64,000 nt of DNA from Desulfovibrionaceae bacterium (GTDB taxonomy: Bacteria; Desulfobacterota; Desulfovibrionia; Desulfovibrionales; Desulfovibrionaceae). Below are positions 41,728 through 52,113 of this stretch, piece after piece. Location: contig JAFLSV010000005.1 of assembly GCA_022510785.1 (NCBI GenBank), forward strand, positions 18,940-82,939. Reading direction: 5' to 3'. Numbering within the stretch: the first letter of the stretch is position 1; each line of letters opens with the position of its first letter. The translations under genes and the position numbers were made by a program. Below the pieces are notes generated by a model, which saw only the letters and a list, made by a program, of their open reading frames with translations, had not been told where the DNA came from and did not search any database.

Positions 41728-42741
41728 ATGAAAGTACTGCTGACCGGAGCGGCGGGCTTCATCGGCTTTCATCTGGCGCGGGTATTGCTGGAGCGGGGCG
41801 CGGAAATTGTCGGCATCGACAATCTGAATGACTATTACAGCGTCCGCCTCAAGGAGGATCGCCTGGCCCTTCTGACGCCGCGGCCGGGCTTTCACTTTAT
41901 GCGCGGCGATCTCGCCGACGCCCCTCTGCTCAATTCCCTGTTTGCCGACTACAGGCCCACGCATGTGATCAATCTGGCGGCCCAGGCCGGAGTGCGCTAC
42001 AGTCTCGTCAACCCGCAGTCCTATATTCAGAGCAATCTGGTGGGTTTTGCCAACGTGCTGGAATGTTGCCGCCATCACCCTGTGGAGCACCTGGTGTTCG
42101 CCTCGTCCAGTTCGGTGTACGGATTGAACGGGGCCATGCCCTACCGGGTTGAGGACAACGTGGATCACCCGGCCAGCCTGTACGCCGCCACCAAAAAGAG
42201 CAACGAACTCATGGCTCACGCCTACAGCCATCTGTACGGCATTCCCTGCACGGGCCTGCGCTTCTTTACGGTATACGGCCCCTGGGGCCGGCCGGATATG
42301 GCGCCGCATCTGTTCGCTTCGGCCATTCTGGCGGGGCGGCCCATCAAGGTGTTCAACGAGGGGCACATGCGGCGGGATTTCACCTGTATTGACGACATCG
42401 TGGAAGGCGTGATCCGCCTGCTGTCCCTGCCCCCCGGGCACGATCCCCACTGGGACGCGCGCCATCCCCATCCCGGAACCAGCCCGGCGCCCTGGAGGGT
42501 GTTCAACATTGGCAACCACGAGGCTGTGGGCCTGATGGAGTTCATCCATCTGCTGGAAGAGGCTCTGGGCCGGGAAGCCGTCAAGGAATTTCTGCCCATG
42601 CAGCCCGGCGATGTGGAAGCCACCTATGCCGACGTGGACGAGCTTTCGCGCCTGACCGGCTTTGCGCCGCATACCCCGCTGCGCGAAGGCCTGCGCCGCT
42701 TTGTTGACTGGCATGTGGGGTATTACGGGGTTACGGTCTGA
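41728..42741 (+). CDS. NAD-dependent nucleotide-sugar epimerase (UDP-glucuronate 4-epimerase-like)
   Basis: Short-chain dehydrogenase-type epimerase. LLTGAAGFIGFHLARVL binds NAD, the catalytic Ser/Thr lies in FASSSSVYG and the Tyr-x3-Lys in LYAATKKSNE. GIDNLNDYYSVRLKEDRL and RFFTVYGPWGRPDMA are typical of UDP-glucuronate 4-epimerases (LpsL, CapI) that make UDP-galacturonate for LPS core or capsule. The 337 residues match. Adjacent nth has no functional link. The assignment to UDP-glucuronate is by resemblance. Confidence 0.9.
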   Translation: MKVLLTGAAGFIGFHLARVLLERGAEIVGIDNLNDYYSVRLKEDRLALLTPRPGFHFMRGDLADAPLLNSLFADYRPTHVINLAAQAGVRYSLVNPQSYIQSNLVGFANVLECCRHHPVEHLVFASSSSVYGLNGAMPYRVEDNVDHPASLYAATKKSNELMAHAYSHLYGIPCTGLRFFTVYGPWGRPDMAPHLFASAILAGRPIKVFNEGHMRRDFTCIDDIVEGVIRLLSLPPGHDPHWDARHPHPGTSPAPWRVFNIGNHEAVGLMEFIHLLEEALGREAVKEFLPMQPGDVEATYADVDELSRLTGFAPHTPLREGLRRFVDWHVGYYGVTV

Positions 42742-42895
42742 ACCGGCAGACCTGGGCGCGGCTTTGCGTGTCAGACTGGCGCATATCCCTGTCTGACATC
42801 GCAGCGCGCAGGGACGGCATCCAGAGCAGGGGCGGAGCGGCCTCGCCTCATGACCAGCGGCCCCGGAACCGAAGAAGCCGCGCTCAACATCAAGA

Positions 42896-42928
42896 CAGGC
42901 GACGCGCCCAACCTGGGTGCGTCGCCTG
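42896..42928. terminator. Long hairpin between convergent epimerase and DUF1328 genes
   Basis: CAGGCGACGC pairs with GCGTCGCCTG, then CCCA with TGGG, closing on an ACC loop, so about 14 bp pair overall. The genes converge here, so it probably acts in both directions; there is no long U-run. Confidence 0.68.
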
Positions 42929-42952
42929 AGCGGTTACAGGAGCGGCATGAAA

Positions 42953-43126
42953 CTAAGGCTGGCCTGTGACTGAGGGACGGCGGAAGAACAGGCTTACAAG
43001 GAACAGAATCAAGCCTATCACAAAGACAATTTTCGCCGCGGTGGCCGCGGTGCCGGCCAGGGTTCCGAAGCCCAGCACGGCGGCGATGACGGCGACAATG
43101 AGGAAAATGATGGCCCATGTGAACAT
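42953..43126 (-). CDS. DUF1328-family small membrane protein (YtjA-like)
   Basis: A 57-residue protein with two hydrophobic helices, [20 protein letters not shown] and [19 protein letters not shown], joined by TLAGTAATA. This is the DUF1328/YtjA pattern. Such proteins are abundant under stress, but their function is unknown. ATG 43126 follows GGAGG. It stands alone just downstream of ndvB. Confidence 0.88.
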   Translation of the reverse strand: MFTWAIIFLIVAVIAAVLGFGTLAGTAATAAKIVFVIGLILFLVSLFFRRPSVTGQP

Positions 43127-43217
43127 GGCGATACCTCCGGTTTTTTTTACCTGCCTATAGGACAGGGAAAGTTCGGGCAAATAGATTCTGAATGAAAATG
43201 CTTCGCTTTAAAAAAAC

Positions 43218-46200
43218 TCACGCCGGGGGCAGGAAGAGTTCCACGCTGTGATCCTCACCGTCGTCCACCAGGGGAATGTCCGGGCCGGCCTGGAGCCGTC
43301 CATCCAGGAGCAGGCGGGGGGGCTCGCTGCCCGCGGAGCCTGCCTGAGGGCGGTTCACACGGGTCACCACGCAGTGATACAGGCTGGAACCGCGCCGGTA
43401 GTCCAGCCGGAATTCCGGCCAGTCCCGGGGCATGAGCGGCTCAAGGCGCAGGCGGTCGCCCCGCACGGACAAGCCCAGCAGAGATTCCAGCATGAGCCGG
43501 TACATCCAGCCCGCCGCGCCGGTGTACCAGCTCCAGCCGCCCCGTCCTTCGTGGGGCGCCGCGGCGTACACGTCAGCGCTCATGACGTAGGGTTCCACCT
43601 TGTATGTATGGACAGCTTCGGCGCTGTCGCCGTGGCGCGCGGGGTTGACCATATTCAGCAGAGCCCAGGCGCGATCCGCGTCGCCGAGGGCGGCAAAGGC
43701 CATGATGGCCCACAGGGCGGCATGGGTGTATTGACCGCCGTTTTCGCGCACGCCGGGCACATAGCCCCTGATATAGCCCGGGTGCAGGGCGGAACGGTCA
43801 AAGGGCGGGCTGAGCAGTTGAATAAGGCCCAGATCGCGCCGGATGAGATGCTCATCCAGAGCCTTCATGGCCGCGCGCTGCCGCCAGTCCGGAGCGGCCC
43901 TGGACAGCACGGCCCAGCTCTGGCTCAGGCTGTCGATGCGGCATTCCTCATTCTGGGCTGAACCCAGGGGCGTGCCGTCGTCGAAATAGGCGCGCCGGTA
44001 CCATTCGCCGTCCCAGCCGTGAACTTCCAGATTTTCGCGCAGGGCGTCGGCTTCGGCGCTGCAGCGCAGGGCAAAGGCTTCGTCGCCGCGCAGGCGGGCC
44101 AGGCCGGCGAAGCGCCGCAGCAAATCGTACTGGAAAAAGCCAAGCCAGACGCTTTCACCCCGGCCCTGTTCGCCCACCCTGTTCATTCCGTCGTTCCAGT
44201 CGCCGCTGCCCATCAGGGGCAGGCCGTGCCCGCCGCGGCGCAGACCATGCTCCACGGCCCGCACGCAGTGTTGGTAGACGCTTTCGACCAGGGCGGAGGG
44301 AATGGGCAGATCGTACAGCGATTCCTGATCCGGGGCCGGGGCCGGCCCCTCGATATAGGGCACCTGTTCATCCAGTACGCTCCGGTCGCCGGTGATTTCC
44401 ACATAACGGCACACCGCCAGGGGCAGCCACAGATAATCGTCCGAGCAGCGGGTGCGCACGCCCCGGTTCACGGGCGGATGCCACCAGTGCTGCACGTCGC
44501 CCTGGGGAAACTGGTGCCCCGCGCAGAGCAGCAAATGGGCGCGGGCGGCATCGGGCAAAGCGTAGATCATGGCCATGGAGTCCTGCAGCTGGTCGCGGAA
44601 GCCGATGGCTCCGCCGGACTGGTAGTATCCGCTGCGCGCCCAGAAACGGCAGGCGATGACCTGATAGAGCAGCCAGCCATTGGCCAGCACGTCGAAGGCC
44701 GGATCCGGGGTGGATACGGACAGCGAGCCTAGGATGGCATGCCAGCTGTCGCGCACTTCGCTCAGAGCCCCGGCGGCGGCCTCCGGGTCGCGATAGCGCT
44801 GCGCCAGCCGGGCGGCTTCCTCAACGCTCCGGGCCGCGCCCAGCAGAAAGACCACAGGGCGGCTTTCGTCCTGCCCCACATCAAGCACGATCTGGATGGC
44901 GGCACAGGGGTCAAGGCCCGGCCCCGCGCGGCCGGAAAGACAGGTGCGGCTCAGGGCAGCCGGAGCGCTCAGGTCGCGGTTGCGGCCGATGAATTCCCGG
45001 CGGTCGCAGGTGAAGCTGCGTTCCTGGCCGGCCGCATCAAAAAAGGCCGTGCGGCCGGGGAAGTCCAGCGAATAGGCGTTGCGGGCGAACAGGGCGCCGG
45101 TGACGGGGTCGGCTTCGGTGACCACATGCATGGCCGTGCGTTCACGCAGGTCGCCCAGCACCCATTCCACATAGCCTGTGACGGAAATGCGGCGGGGCCG
45201 CCCGGATTCATTCACCACGCGCAGGGCCAGGAATTTCACCGGATCATCCCGCGCCACATATACGGTCAGTTCCGTGAACAGGCCGTCCTGACGGTGCTCA
45301 AACACGCTGTAGCCAAAGCCGTGGCGTATGGTGTAGCCGCCGCATCCATGCCGGGGCAGGGGGGTGGGCGACCAGCAACGCCCGCTTTCCTCATCGCGCA
45401 GGTACAGGGCCTCGCCCGAGCTGTCCGTGACCGGATCATTGCCCCATGGGGTGAGCCGGAACTCGTGCGCGTTTTCCTTCCAGGTATAGGCCCCGCCCGA
45501 GGAGGACACCATGGAGCCGAAGCCGGGATTGGCCAGCACATTGACCCAGGGCGCGGGCAGGGCCTGGCCCTCGCGCAGGGTGATGACGTATTCCCGTCCG
45601 TCCGGGCTGAATCCGCCGTAAGGGTTGCGCAGAATAAGCCCGTCCGGCGCGGGAGCGTCGGCTGGCGCGGCAGGGCCGGATAACGCCTGCGCACCGGGGC
45701 GGCGGCTTCGGAATACGGCCCGCGCGGGCATGGGAGCCTCGCTTCGCCGGCGGGACAGCTGTTCCTCCAGTGTGCCGCGTGAATCGCTGAGGATAACTCT
45801 GGCCGCCGCCTGGATGAGAATGCGTTCCTCCCGCGACAGTTGCCGCTCGGGCCGCACGAAAATGCCGCCCGGCCGATCCAGAAGGTGGGCTTCAGGGCCG
45901 GAAGGAACAAGGCCCAGAATGCTGTCCTGCAGTTGCTGACGGTAGCTGGTGCGCTCCTCGTTCCATATGACCAGATCCACCGCAAGCCCCTTGTGTCGCC
46001 AGTATGCGTGCGCCTTGACCAGTTGGGCCGCCAGGCCGATGTTGGCGGAATTGCTGATTTTGAGCAGCACAATGGGCAGATCGCCGGAAATGGACTGCCC
46101 CCACAGCCCGGACTGGCTGCGCATGTTGGCGGCCAGCACGCTGGGTTTGGCCCGCAGGCGGGCGTCGGCATACACAATGTAGGATGCCAGTTCCTGATAG

Positions 46201-49200
46201 CGCATGGCGTCGCTCAGCGAGGCGTTGAACTGATGCAGCAGCACCTGGCTGTGAGTCCAGGCCAGGTCAAAGACCCGGTCGGCCAGGCGCCGGTCGCGGA
46301 AGGTGGCGATTTGTCGCTCACAGTCCTCGCGGGAACGGCTCATGCCGGTCGCCAGATCGACGGTCACGGTCTGGCCCGGATTCACGCTCAGGCGAACACG
46401 GATGGACACAATGGGATCCAGCACGGCTCCGGCCGTGTCGGACAGGGCTTCACTGTCCATGGCCGCCGGTTCGGCCAGGCTGCGGCCCCGCCCGATGAAG
46501 CGGGCGCGATCCGTTTCGTATGAAATGGCGCTGATGTCCGCGCCGTGCACGGCCGCCAGATGGCACATCCATACCGGCTCCTCGTGTTCGTCGCGCGTTC
46601 GTCTGGTGCACAGCAGGGCCTGGAGCGGGCGCAGAATACGGGTTTGCACGAACAGATTGCTGAAGGCCGGGTGCTGGGCATCGGCGGCGGGCGGGGCCAT
46701 GACCACTTCGGCGTATGTCGTCAGTTCGAGGTGACGGATCAGACGGCTGCGGTTGGTGATGTGCAGACGCCTGAGTTCCACATCGTCTTCCGGGGAGACC
46801 ACGATTTCCGTATGGGCGTTCAGCTCGCGGTGCCGGACGCGAAATTCGGCCCGCGCGTCGGAAAAGATGGCCTCAAAGTGCTCGACATGGGCGCAGGTGG
46901 GCTGACAGGTAGTGGACCAGAATTCGCCGCTGACCGTATCGCGCAGGTAGCAGAACTGCCCCAGGTTATCGAGGGTGGAATCCTCGCGCCAGCGGGTGAC
47001 GGCCAGGTCGCGCCAACGGCTCCAGCCTCCTCCGGCGCTGCTGATCATAACGTGATAGTGTCCGTTGGACAGAAGCTGGACGGCGGGCGGCGTGAGATTG
47101 GGGTTGGTATAGATGCGCAGGCGGTTTTCCCCGCCGCGGGCTGAGGCGTCCACCGCGCCCGTCTGGCTGGCCGCGGCGTGGAACGGGGAATCGGGCGCGG
47201 CCTTCGGCACGCGCTCCTGCAAGAGCAGATCCACGGCCTGAAAGCCGGAGTCGGCCATAAAACGCCGCTGCATGGGATTGCCCCGCAGCACGGCGTCAAG
47301 GGCCAGCAGGCTCATGCCCTGGTGGTGGGACATGAAAAGCGGCAGCACGGCTGCCTCCCTGCCGTGGGGCAGGCGCGCGGGCGTGCGATCCACGGCCTCA
47401 TACATGCCGAAGCGGCCGCCCGCCCCCTGGGCGCTCAGCTGGCACAGATTGCGGCAGGCCGCTTCGGGCTCGATCATGAGGGCCATGACCGATGCGTAGG
47501 GCGCGATAACCATGTCGTCGCCCAGGCCGGGTTTAAAGCCCAGGCCTGGCACGCCGAAGGCGCGGTACTGGTACGACAGGCCCGCGTCCAGGGTGTTGTA
47601 GCACGATTCGGATATGCCCCAGGGCACGCCGTGGTCATGGCCGTATTCGATGTGGCGGAGAACGGCTCCGTGACAGGTACTGTCCAGCAGGGATCCGGCA
47701 TAGCCGGGCATGACCAGGGAGGGCATCAGGTATTCAAACATGGAGCCCGACCAGGACAGCAGCACGGGCTTGCCGTGCACGGCGGTGAGCTGTCTGCCCA
47801 GCGAAAACCAGCTGTCCTGCGGCAGCTGGCCCGACGCGATGGCCACAAAGTAGGCCAGCCGGGCTTCCGAGGCCAGCAGGTCGTAACACGAGGTGTCGCG
47901 CCGGCGCTCGTTGACGTTGTAGCCAATGCTGAGCAGGTCGCGGCCGGGGTCATACAGCAGGCGAAAATCCATATCCGCCAGTTCCGCCGCCTGGCGGGCC
48001 AGGCGTTCGGCCTGGGCCAGGCGCCCGGCGGCCAGCTCGCGCACCCGCATGGCCCGATCTCTGGCCGGCCCGGGCATGGCGCTGGCATCCAGGCCGGCCA
48101 GCTGCCGCAGGGTGGGCATGGCCAGATCGGGATGGGCGAGGGTCACGCCTGCGGGCGGCAGAAAATTTCGGAGATCGTCGTGAATGTCCCGGCACTGCCG
48201 GATGATCGCCGCCAGCCAGAAGGCCGCTTCGCCGTCCGGGTCGGCATGGCAGGCGGACTCAAGCCCATCGGCCAGTATTCGCAGCCCCTGGAGGCAGTCC
48301 GCCGCCTCGTCCAGAGACGGGAAGGAGCGTGCCCGCGCTTCGTCGAGGGCCTTGCGGAACTTTCGCCAGGCCGGACACCCGGGGCTTTCGGCCTTGAGCG
48401 CCGAATCCAGCAGTTCGGCAGTATCGGCCAGACCAGGCAGAAAGAAGGCGTTCCAGACGGGCGCGTCGGCCAGTTCCAGCAGGCCGGATCGCAGTGTCAG
48501 CAGATGGCCGGCCAGATTGCCGTTGTCCACAGTGGAGATATAGGGGGGATGCAGGGTTTTCAGCGTGCGTGTGTCGTACCAGTTGTACAGGTGCCCGGTA
48601 TAACGCTCCAGGCCGTGGATGGCATTCAGCATGCGTTCCAGGCGTTCCAGCATGCGTCCCGAGCTCAGATAGCCGAAATCGTGAGCCGCCAGATGGGCCA
48701 GCAGGGCCAGCCCCATGTTGGTGGGCGAAGTGCGGTGGGCCACGGCGGCCACCGGGCTTTCCTGAATGTTGTCCGGCGGCAGCCAGTTGTCCTCGTCGCG
48801 CACATAGTGATCGAAAAAGGCCCAGATGCGGCGGGCCAGGCTGTGCAGAAAGCGGCTTTGCTCGCGGGTGGGCGCAAAGATCCTGGGACGGGTGGGCAGG
48901 CTGAGGCGCCAGGCCAGGGCCGGAGCGGCGATCCACAGCAGCAGAAAGGGCGCGGCCGCGGCCAGGCTCACGCTGTGTCTGAACAGCGCCATGGCCAGGG
49001 TCACGGCCAGTGCCGGGCATATCCACATCAGGCCGTACAGGCCGGGCAGGCTGGCTTCCGCCGTGCGTTCCGCCTCGTGCGACGGGTTCCACTGCAAAAG
49101 ATGCCGGTGGCTGATTCCCTCGCGCCACAGGGTGCGCGCAATGGCATCCAGGCAGTATCCCGCTTCAAAGGGCAGCCAGGCCAGGTTCAGAAACTCGCGC

Positions 49201-52031
49201 GCCAGTTGCGGCTTCAGGCAGTGAAGCAGGGCGCGCGGGCGGGAGTCTCCCGGGCCCGTGCCGGCCAGTCCTGTGATGAAATCCGCCAGGGACGGCGCGA
49301 ACAGCAGGGCCGCAAGGCCCAGTGTCCACAGCAGGGGCTGAGGCGCGATCAGCCAGCCCGTGATCAGCATGATCAGGAGGGCGGGAGGCGCCAGACTACG
49401 GCGCAGATTGTCGAACAGTTTCCAGCGTGACAGGGTTGACAGCGGATTTCGTTCGCGGCCTCCCCCCCGCCGGGGGACGCGGGGCAGCAGCCAGGGCAGG
49501 AGCTGCCAGTCGCCGCGAATCCAGCGGTGACGCCGCCTGACGTCGGCGCTGTAGCGCGCCGGGTAGCCTTCATACAGCTGTACGTCGCTGATCAGGCCCG
49601 ACCGGGCGAAGCCGCCTTCAATAAGGTCGTGACTGAGGATGCGGTTATCAGGAAAGCGCTGGCCGGTACAGCGCTCAAAGGCGTCCACATCGTAGATTCC
49701 CTTTCCGATAAAGGAGCCCTGCCCGAACAGATCCTGATAGACGTCGGAGACGCTGCGGGTATAGGGGTCTATCCCCGCCTCGCAGCAGAACAGTCTGGCG
49801 TAGGGCGACAGTTCCGCGCTGGTCAGACCCACGCCCACCAGGGGCTGGAGGATTCCGTATCCCGCGATGACCCTCTGCCGTTCGCTGTCGAAAGCGGGCT
49901 GATTGAGAGGATGGGCCATGGCGCCGACAAGTTCGCGCGCGGCGTCTCTGGGCAGCATGGTATCCGTATCCAGCGTGATGACGTAGCGCACGGGCGGCCG
50001 GGTCAGGCCGTCGGGATCGGTCAGCGCGCCGCCCGCCAGCAGCAGAAAGCGGTCACGGTTTTTGCCGCGCAAAAGGCCGTTGAACTCCGCCAGTTTGCCG
50101 CGCTTGCGCTCATATCCCATCCACACCCCTTCGCCTTCGTTCCACAGCCTGGGGCGGTGGCACAGAAAAAAACGATCGGCCCGCGTGCCCGGGCCGGCCT
50201 GCCAGGTCTGGTTGAGGGCGTCGATACCCCGCCTTGCGTGTTCCAGCAGTGCCTGATCCAGGGGGCCTGTTTCCTCGGGCGCGTCGGGAAAATCGGTGAG
50301 CAAGCCGAATTGCAGGGCTTCGTCCCGGTTGGCAAGGGACAGCACGTCCAGTTTTTCCAGCAGCGCCTCCACCTGGGCGACAGAGCCGATCATGGTGGGC
50401 ACGACCACCATGGTTCGGCACGAGGGTGGTATGCCGTGGCTGAAATCAAGCCGGGGCAGAAAGGCGGGCGGGGTCAGCCGCAGCGCCAGGCGGTTGACGA
50501 TGGAAAGGGCCGTGCTGCTTGCGGGCAGGGCGAAAATCAGACAGACCGGCACAAGGAGCCACAGGGGAAGCCCCTCCCCATGCCCGTCCGGAGCCAGGGC
50601 TGCCGCGAAGGGCCAGGCGGACAGCAGGGTGAGGATGAGGGCCGCGCCCAGATACAGGGGCAAAGGATTGGCCCTGAGCGCGTGTGTCAGGGCAAAGGCC
50701 GCGCGGAGAAGGGCGGGCCGTTCTGCCATGCCCGCGGCCTTCCGCAGAAGGGGCCGGCCATCGCCCATCAGGTAGAAGCCCACATGGCGCGTCAGGCGTT
50801 CTTCAGGGGCGTTTTCCGAAGGCTGTCCGCCAGGGGGCGCTGTGCCGGCCGGCCGGCGGGCGCCGCCGTCCGGGGAGGCTTGTCTGGCCAGCTCCACAGC
50901 CGCCCGCGCCACATCCTGTTCGGGGAGCCGGGCGCGGCGGGACATTTTTTCCACAAGGTGGCGGTAATGGTCGCGCGAGACGAAGTTCATGGCCGGGTAG
51001 ACTCCCGCCGGGTCTTCGCGCAGGATGGATTCCACCAGGCTGAGCTCTTCCACAAAGGCGCGCCAGTCCACGGCCGACAGATGACGCAGACTGGTTATGG
51101 TATTGCTGACAGAGACCTGATCCGCGGCCTGTTGCTGGGTTTCGCGCTGGATCATGGCCTCGATGGAGCTGCCGCTTTCAGCCAGCCTTTCCTCTACCCA
51201 GGCCAGAGGCAGGGTCAGGGCGCTGTTCTGGCCCTGGAGGCGCCGGGCAAATTCCGCCACAAAGGCGCTGCTGAGCGGAGGGGAGGACGATGCCATTTCG
51301 GCCACGCTGAGAACCACATTTTTGCGTTCGCGTTCCGCCACCTCAAGCATGCGATCCGCCCAGTCCACGGCCAGGGCGTGATCACGCCAGGCACTCATGA
51401 CGCGGGCGGCCACCCGGCGCAGATTTTCCAGCAGGGCCAGACGCGCCATGATGGGGATGGCCCACAGCTCACCCAGGGTGAGGGGCGTCACCGTCTGGTA
51501 GGCCGCCACAAAACGGCTGAGGGCCTGGCTGTCCAGGCGGCCGTCGCTGTGGGAAATGTTTTCGAGAACAATATCGTACACACGGGGCAGGCCCTGCGAA
51601 AGCCGGCGCGTGCCGGCGCGCGCCGGGGCGGCCACCCGGGGGAGTTCACGGCTGTAGCGCGGCGGCAGATGGCGGCGGGCGGTACGGATCTGTTCTCCGA
51701 TCAGGTAGGAGTTGTCCACCAGCCATTCCCCTGCCGGAGTGATGCGCCGGTTCTCCCGTGGCCGCGCGTTGACAGCGCGGAACATGGCGCAGCATTCGGC
51801 CAGCACGGCCTCATTGTCCGCCAGCCGGGTCAGCAGATGGTTGCGGTGCGGGCCGGAAAGAAGCCGGTGGCTCTGGGCCAGTTCCCTGCCGTGTTTTTCC
51901 ATGCGCTCGGCGCTGAACAGTTCCGCGCGCAGCACAGGTTCGGAATCCCGGATGCGGCGGGCGGCCCGCCGCCGGAGAAAGCCGGTTTTAAAACGCTGCC
52001 AGGCGGGCGTGAAGACTGGGACAATGCTCAT
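43218..52031 (-). CDS. ndvB: Cyclic beta-1,2-glucan synthase (NdvB/Cgs type)
   Basis: A 2937-residue inner-membrane enzyme that primes, elongates, phosphorolytically trims and cyclises beta-1,2-glucan. Residues 1-430 are a soluble N-terminal region, with first membrane helices near 450-520. The GT84 domain has the Asp-x-Asp block TLDTDTMLP (about 687) and RRRHRWIRGDW (about 834), and more helices span 850-1040. A glycoamylase-like segment (STVDNGNLAGHLLTL, YGHDHGVPWGISESCYN) runs 1150-1600. Two carbohydrate-binding supersandwich modules follow, and a GH94 catalytic domain has GSGDWNDGMN near 2609. Start ATG 52031 has GAGAGA upstream. The length matches complete family members, so the gene is intact. 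The glucans act in the periplasm in osmotic adaptation and host interaction. Confidence 0.93.
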   Translation of the reverse strand: MSIVPVFTPAWQRFKTGFLRRRAARRIRDSEPVLRAELFSAERMEKHGRELAQSHRLLSGPHRNHLLTRLADNEAVLAECCAMFRAVNARPRENRRITPAGEWLVDNSYLIGEQIRTARRHLPPRYSRELPRVAAPARAGTRRLSQGLPRVYDIVLENISHSDGRLDSQALSRFVAAYQTVTPLTLGELWAIPIMARLALLENLRRVAARVMSAWRDHALAVDWADRMLEVAERERKNVVLSVAEMASSSPPLSSAFVAEFARRLQGQNSALTLPLAWVEERLAESGSSIEAMIQRETQQQAADQVSVSNTITSLRHLSAVDWRAFVEELSLVESILREDPAGVYPAMNFVSRDHYRHLVEKMSRRARLPEQDVARAAVELARQASPDGGARRPAGTAPPGGQPSENAPEERLTRHVGFYLMGDGRPLLRKAAGMAERPALLRAAFALTHALRANPLPLYLGAALILTLLSAWPFAAALAPDGHGEGLPLWLLVPVCLIFALPASSTALSIVNRLALRLTPPAFLPRLDFSHGIPPSCRTMVVVPTMIGSVAQVEALLEKLDVLSLANRDEALQFGLLTDFPDAPEETGPLDQALLEHARRGIDALNQTWQAGPGTRADRFFLCHRPRLWNEGEGVWMGYERKRGKLAEFNGLLRGKNRDRFLLLAGGALTDPDGLTRPPVRYVITLDTDTMLPRDAARELVGAMAHPLNQPAFDSERQRVIAGYGILQPLVGVGLTSAELSPYARLFCCEAGIDPYTRSVSDVYQDLFGQGSFIGKGIYDVDAFERCTGQRFPDNRILSHDLIEGGFARSGLISDVQLYEGYPARYSADVRRRHRWIRGDWQLLPWLLPRVPRRGGGRERNPLSTLSRWKLFDNLRRSLAPPALLIMLITGWLIAPQPLLWTLGLAALLFAPSLADFITGLAGTGPGDSRPRALLHCLKPQLAREFLNLAWLPFEAGYCLDAIARTLWREGISHRHLLQWNPSHEAERTAEASLPGLYGLMWICPALAVTLAMALFRHSVSLAAAAPFLLLWIAAPALAWRLSLPTRPRIFAPTREQSRFLHSLARRIWAFFDHYVRDEDNWLPPDNIQESPVAAVAHRTSPTNMGLALLAHLAAHDFGYLSSGRMLERLERMLNAIHGLERYTGHLYNWYDTRTLKTLHPPYISTVDNGNLAGHLLTLRSGLLELADAPVWNAFFLPGLADTAELLDSALKAESPGCPAWRKFRKALDEARARSFPSLDEAADCLQGLRILADGLESACHADPDGEAAFWLAAIIRQCRDIHDDLRNFLPPAGVTLAHPDLAMPTLRQLAGLDASAMPGPARDRAMRVRELAAGRLAQAERLARQAAELADMDFRLLYDPGRDLLSIGYNVNERRRDTSCYDLLASEARLAYFVAIASGQLPQDSWFSLGRQLTAVHGKPVLLSWSGSMFEYLMPSLVMPGYAGSLLDSTCHGAVLRHIEYGHDHGVPWGISESCYNTLDAGLSYQYRAFGVPGLGFKPGLGDDMVIAPYASVMALMIEPEAACRNLCQLSAQGAGGRFGMYEAVDRTPARLPHGREAAVLPLFMSHHQGMSLLALDAVLRGNPMQRRFMADSGFQAVDLLLQERVPKAAPDSPFHAAASQTGAVDASARGGENRLRIYTNPNLTPPAVQLLSNGHYHVMISSAGGGWSRWRDLAVTRWREDSTLDNLGQFCYLRDTVSGEFWSTTCQPTCAHVEHFEAIFSDARAEFRVRHRELNAHTEIVVSPEDDVELRRLHITNRSRLIRHLELTTYAEVVMAPPAADAQHPAFSNLFVQTRILRPLQALLCTRRTRDEHEEPVWMCHLAAVHGADISAISYETDRARFIGRGRSLAEPAAMDSEALSDTAGAVLDPIVSIRVRLSVNPGQTVTVDLATGMSRSREDCERQIATFRDRRLADRVFDLAWTHSQVLLHQFNASLSDAMRYQELASYIVYADARLRAKPSVLAANMRSQSGLWGQSISGDLPIVLLKISNSANIGLAAQLVKAHAYWRHKGLAVDLVIWNEERTSYRQQLQDSILGLVPSGPEAHLLDRPGGIFVRPERQLSREERILIQAAARVILSDSRGTLEEQLSRRRSEAPMPARAVFRSRRPGAQALSGPAAPADAPAPDGLILRNPYGGFSPDGREYVITLREGQALPAPWVNVLANPGFGSMVSSSGGAYTWKENAHEFRLTPWGNDPVTDSSGEALYLRDEESGRCWSPTPLPRHGCGGYTIRHGFGYSVFEHRQDGLFTELTVYVARDDPVKFLALRVVNESGRPRRISVTGYVEWVLGDLRERTAMHVVTEADPVTGALFARNAYSLDFPGRTAFFDAAGQERSFTCDRREFIGRNRDLSAPAALSRTCLSGRAGPGLDPCAAIQIVLDVGQDESRPVVFLLGAARSVEEAARLAQRYRDPEAAAGALSEVRDSWHAILGSLSVSTPDPAFDVLANGWLLYQVIACRFWARSGYYQSGGAIGFRDQLQDSMAMIYALPDAARAHLLLCAGHQFPQGDVQHWWHPPVNRGVRTRCSDDYLWLPLAVCRYVEITGDRSVLDEQVPYIEGPAPAPDQESLYDLPIPSALVESVYQHCVRAVEHGLRRGGHGLPLMGSGDWNDGMNRVGEQGRGESVWLGFFQYDLLRRFAGLARLRGDEAFALRCSAEADALRENLEVHGWDGEWYRRAYFDDGTPLGSAQNEECRIDSLSQSWAVLSRAAPDWRQRAAMKALDEHLIRRDLGLIQLLSPPFDRSALHPGYIRGYVPGVRENGGQYTHAALWAIMAFAALGDADRAWALLNMVNPARHGDSAEAVHTYKVEPYVMSADVYAAAPHEGRGGWSWYTGAAGWMYRLMLESLLGLSVRGDRLRLEPLMPRDWPEFRLDYRRGSSLYHCVVTRVNRPQAGSAGSEPPRLLLDGRLQAGPDIPLVDDGEDHSVELFLPPA

Positions 52032-52071
52032 GAGGGGAATCTCTCGCAAGGATGAATGGCCGGAAAAGGAC

Positions 52072-52113
52072 CGGACGCCGCAGAACCCGCCCCGCGCGGG
52101 ACGGCGTCTTTTT
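52072..52113 (+). terminator. Rightward-facing intrinsic terminator upstream of ndvB
   Basis: GACGCCG (52074-52080) pairs with CGGCGTC (52102-52108), with an inner CCCGCGCGGG, and is followed by TTTTT on the plus strand. Both neighbouring genes run leftward, so this faces the wrong way for them. In the leftward transcript the same hairpin sits in the ndvB leader. Confidence 0.6.

Noticed and set aside
42771..43118. 115-codon minus-strand frame overlapping the DUF1328 gene
   Set aside because: The other frame gives a classical two-helix DUF1328 protein with a proper ribosome site, so this one is a shadow.
49527..52055. 842-codon plus-strand frame opposite ndvB
   Set aside because: Shadow of the cyclic glucan synthase; no recognisable domains.
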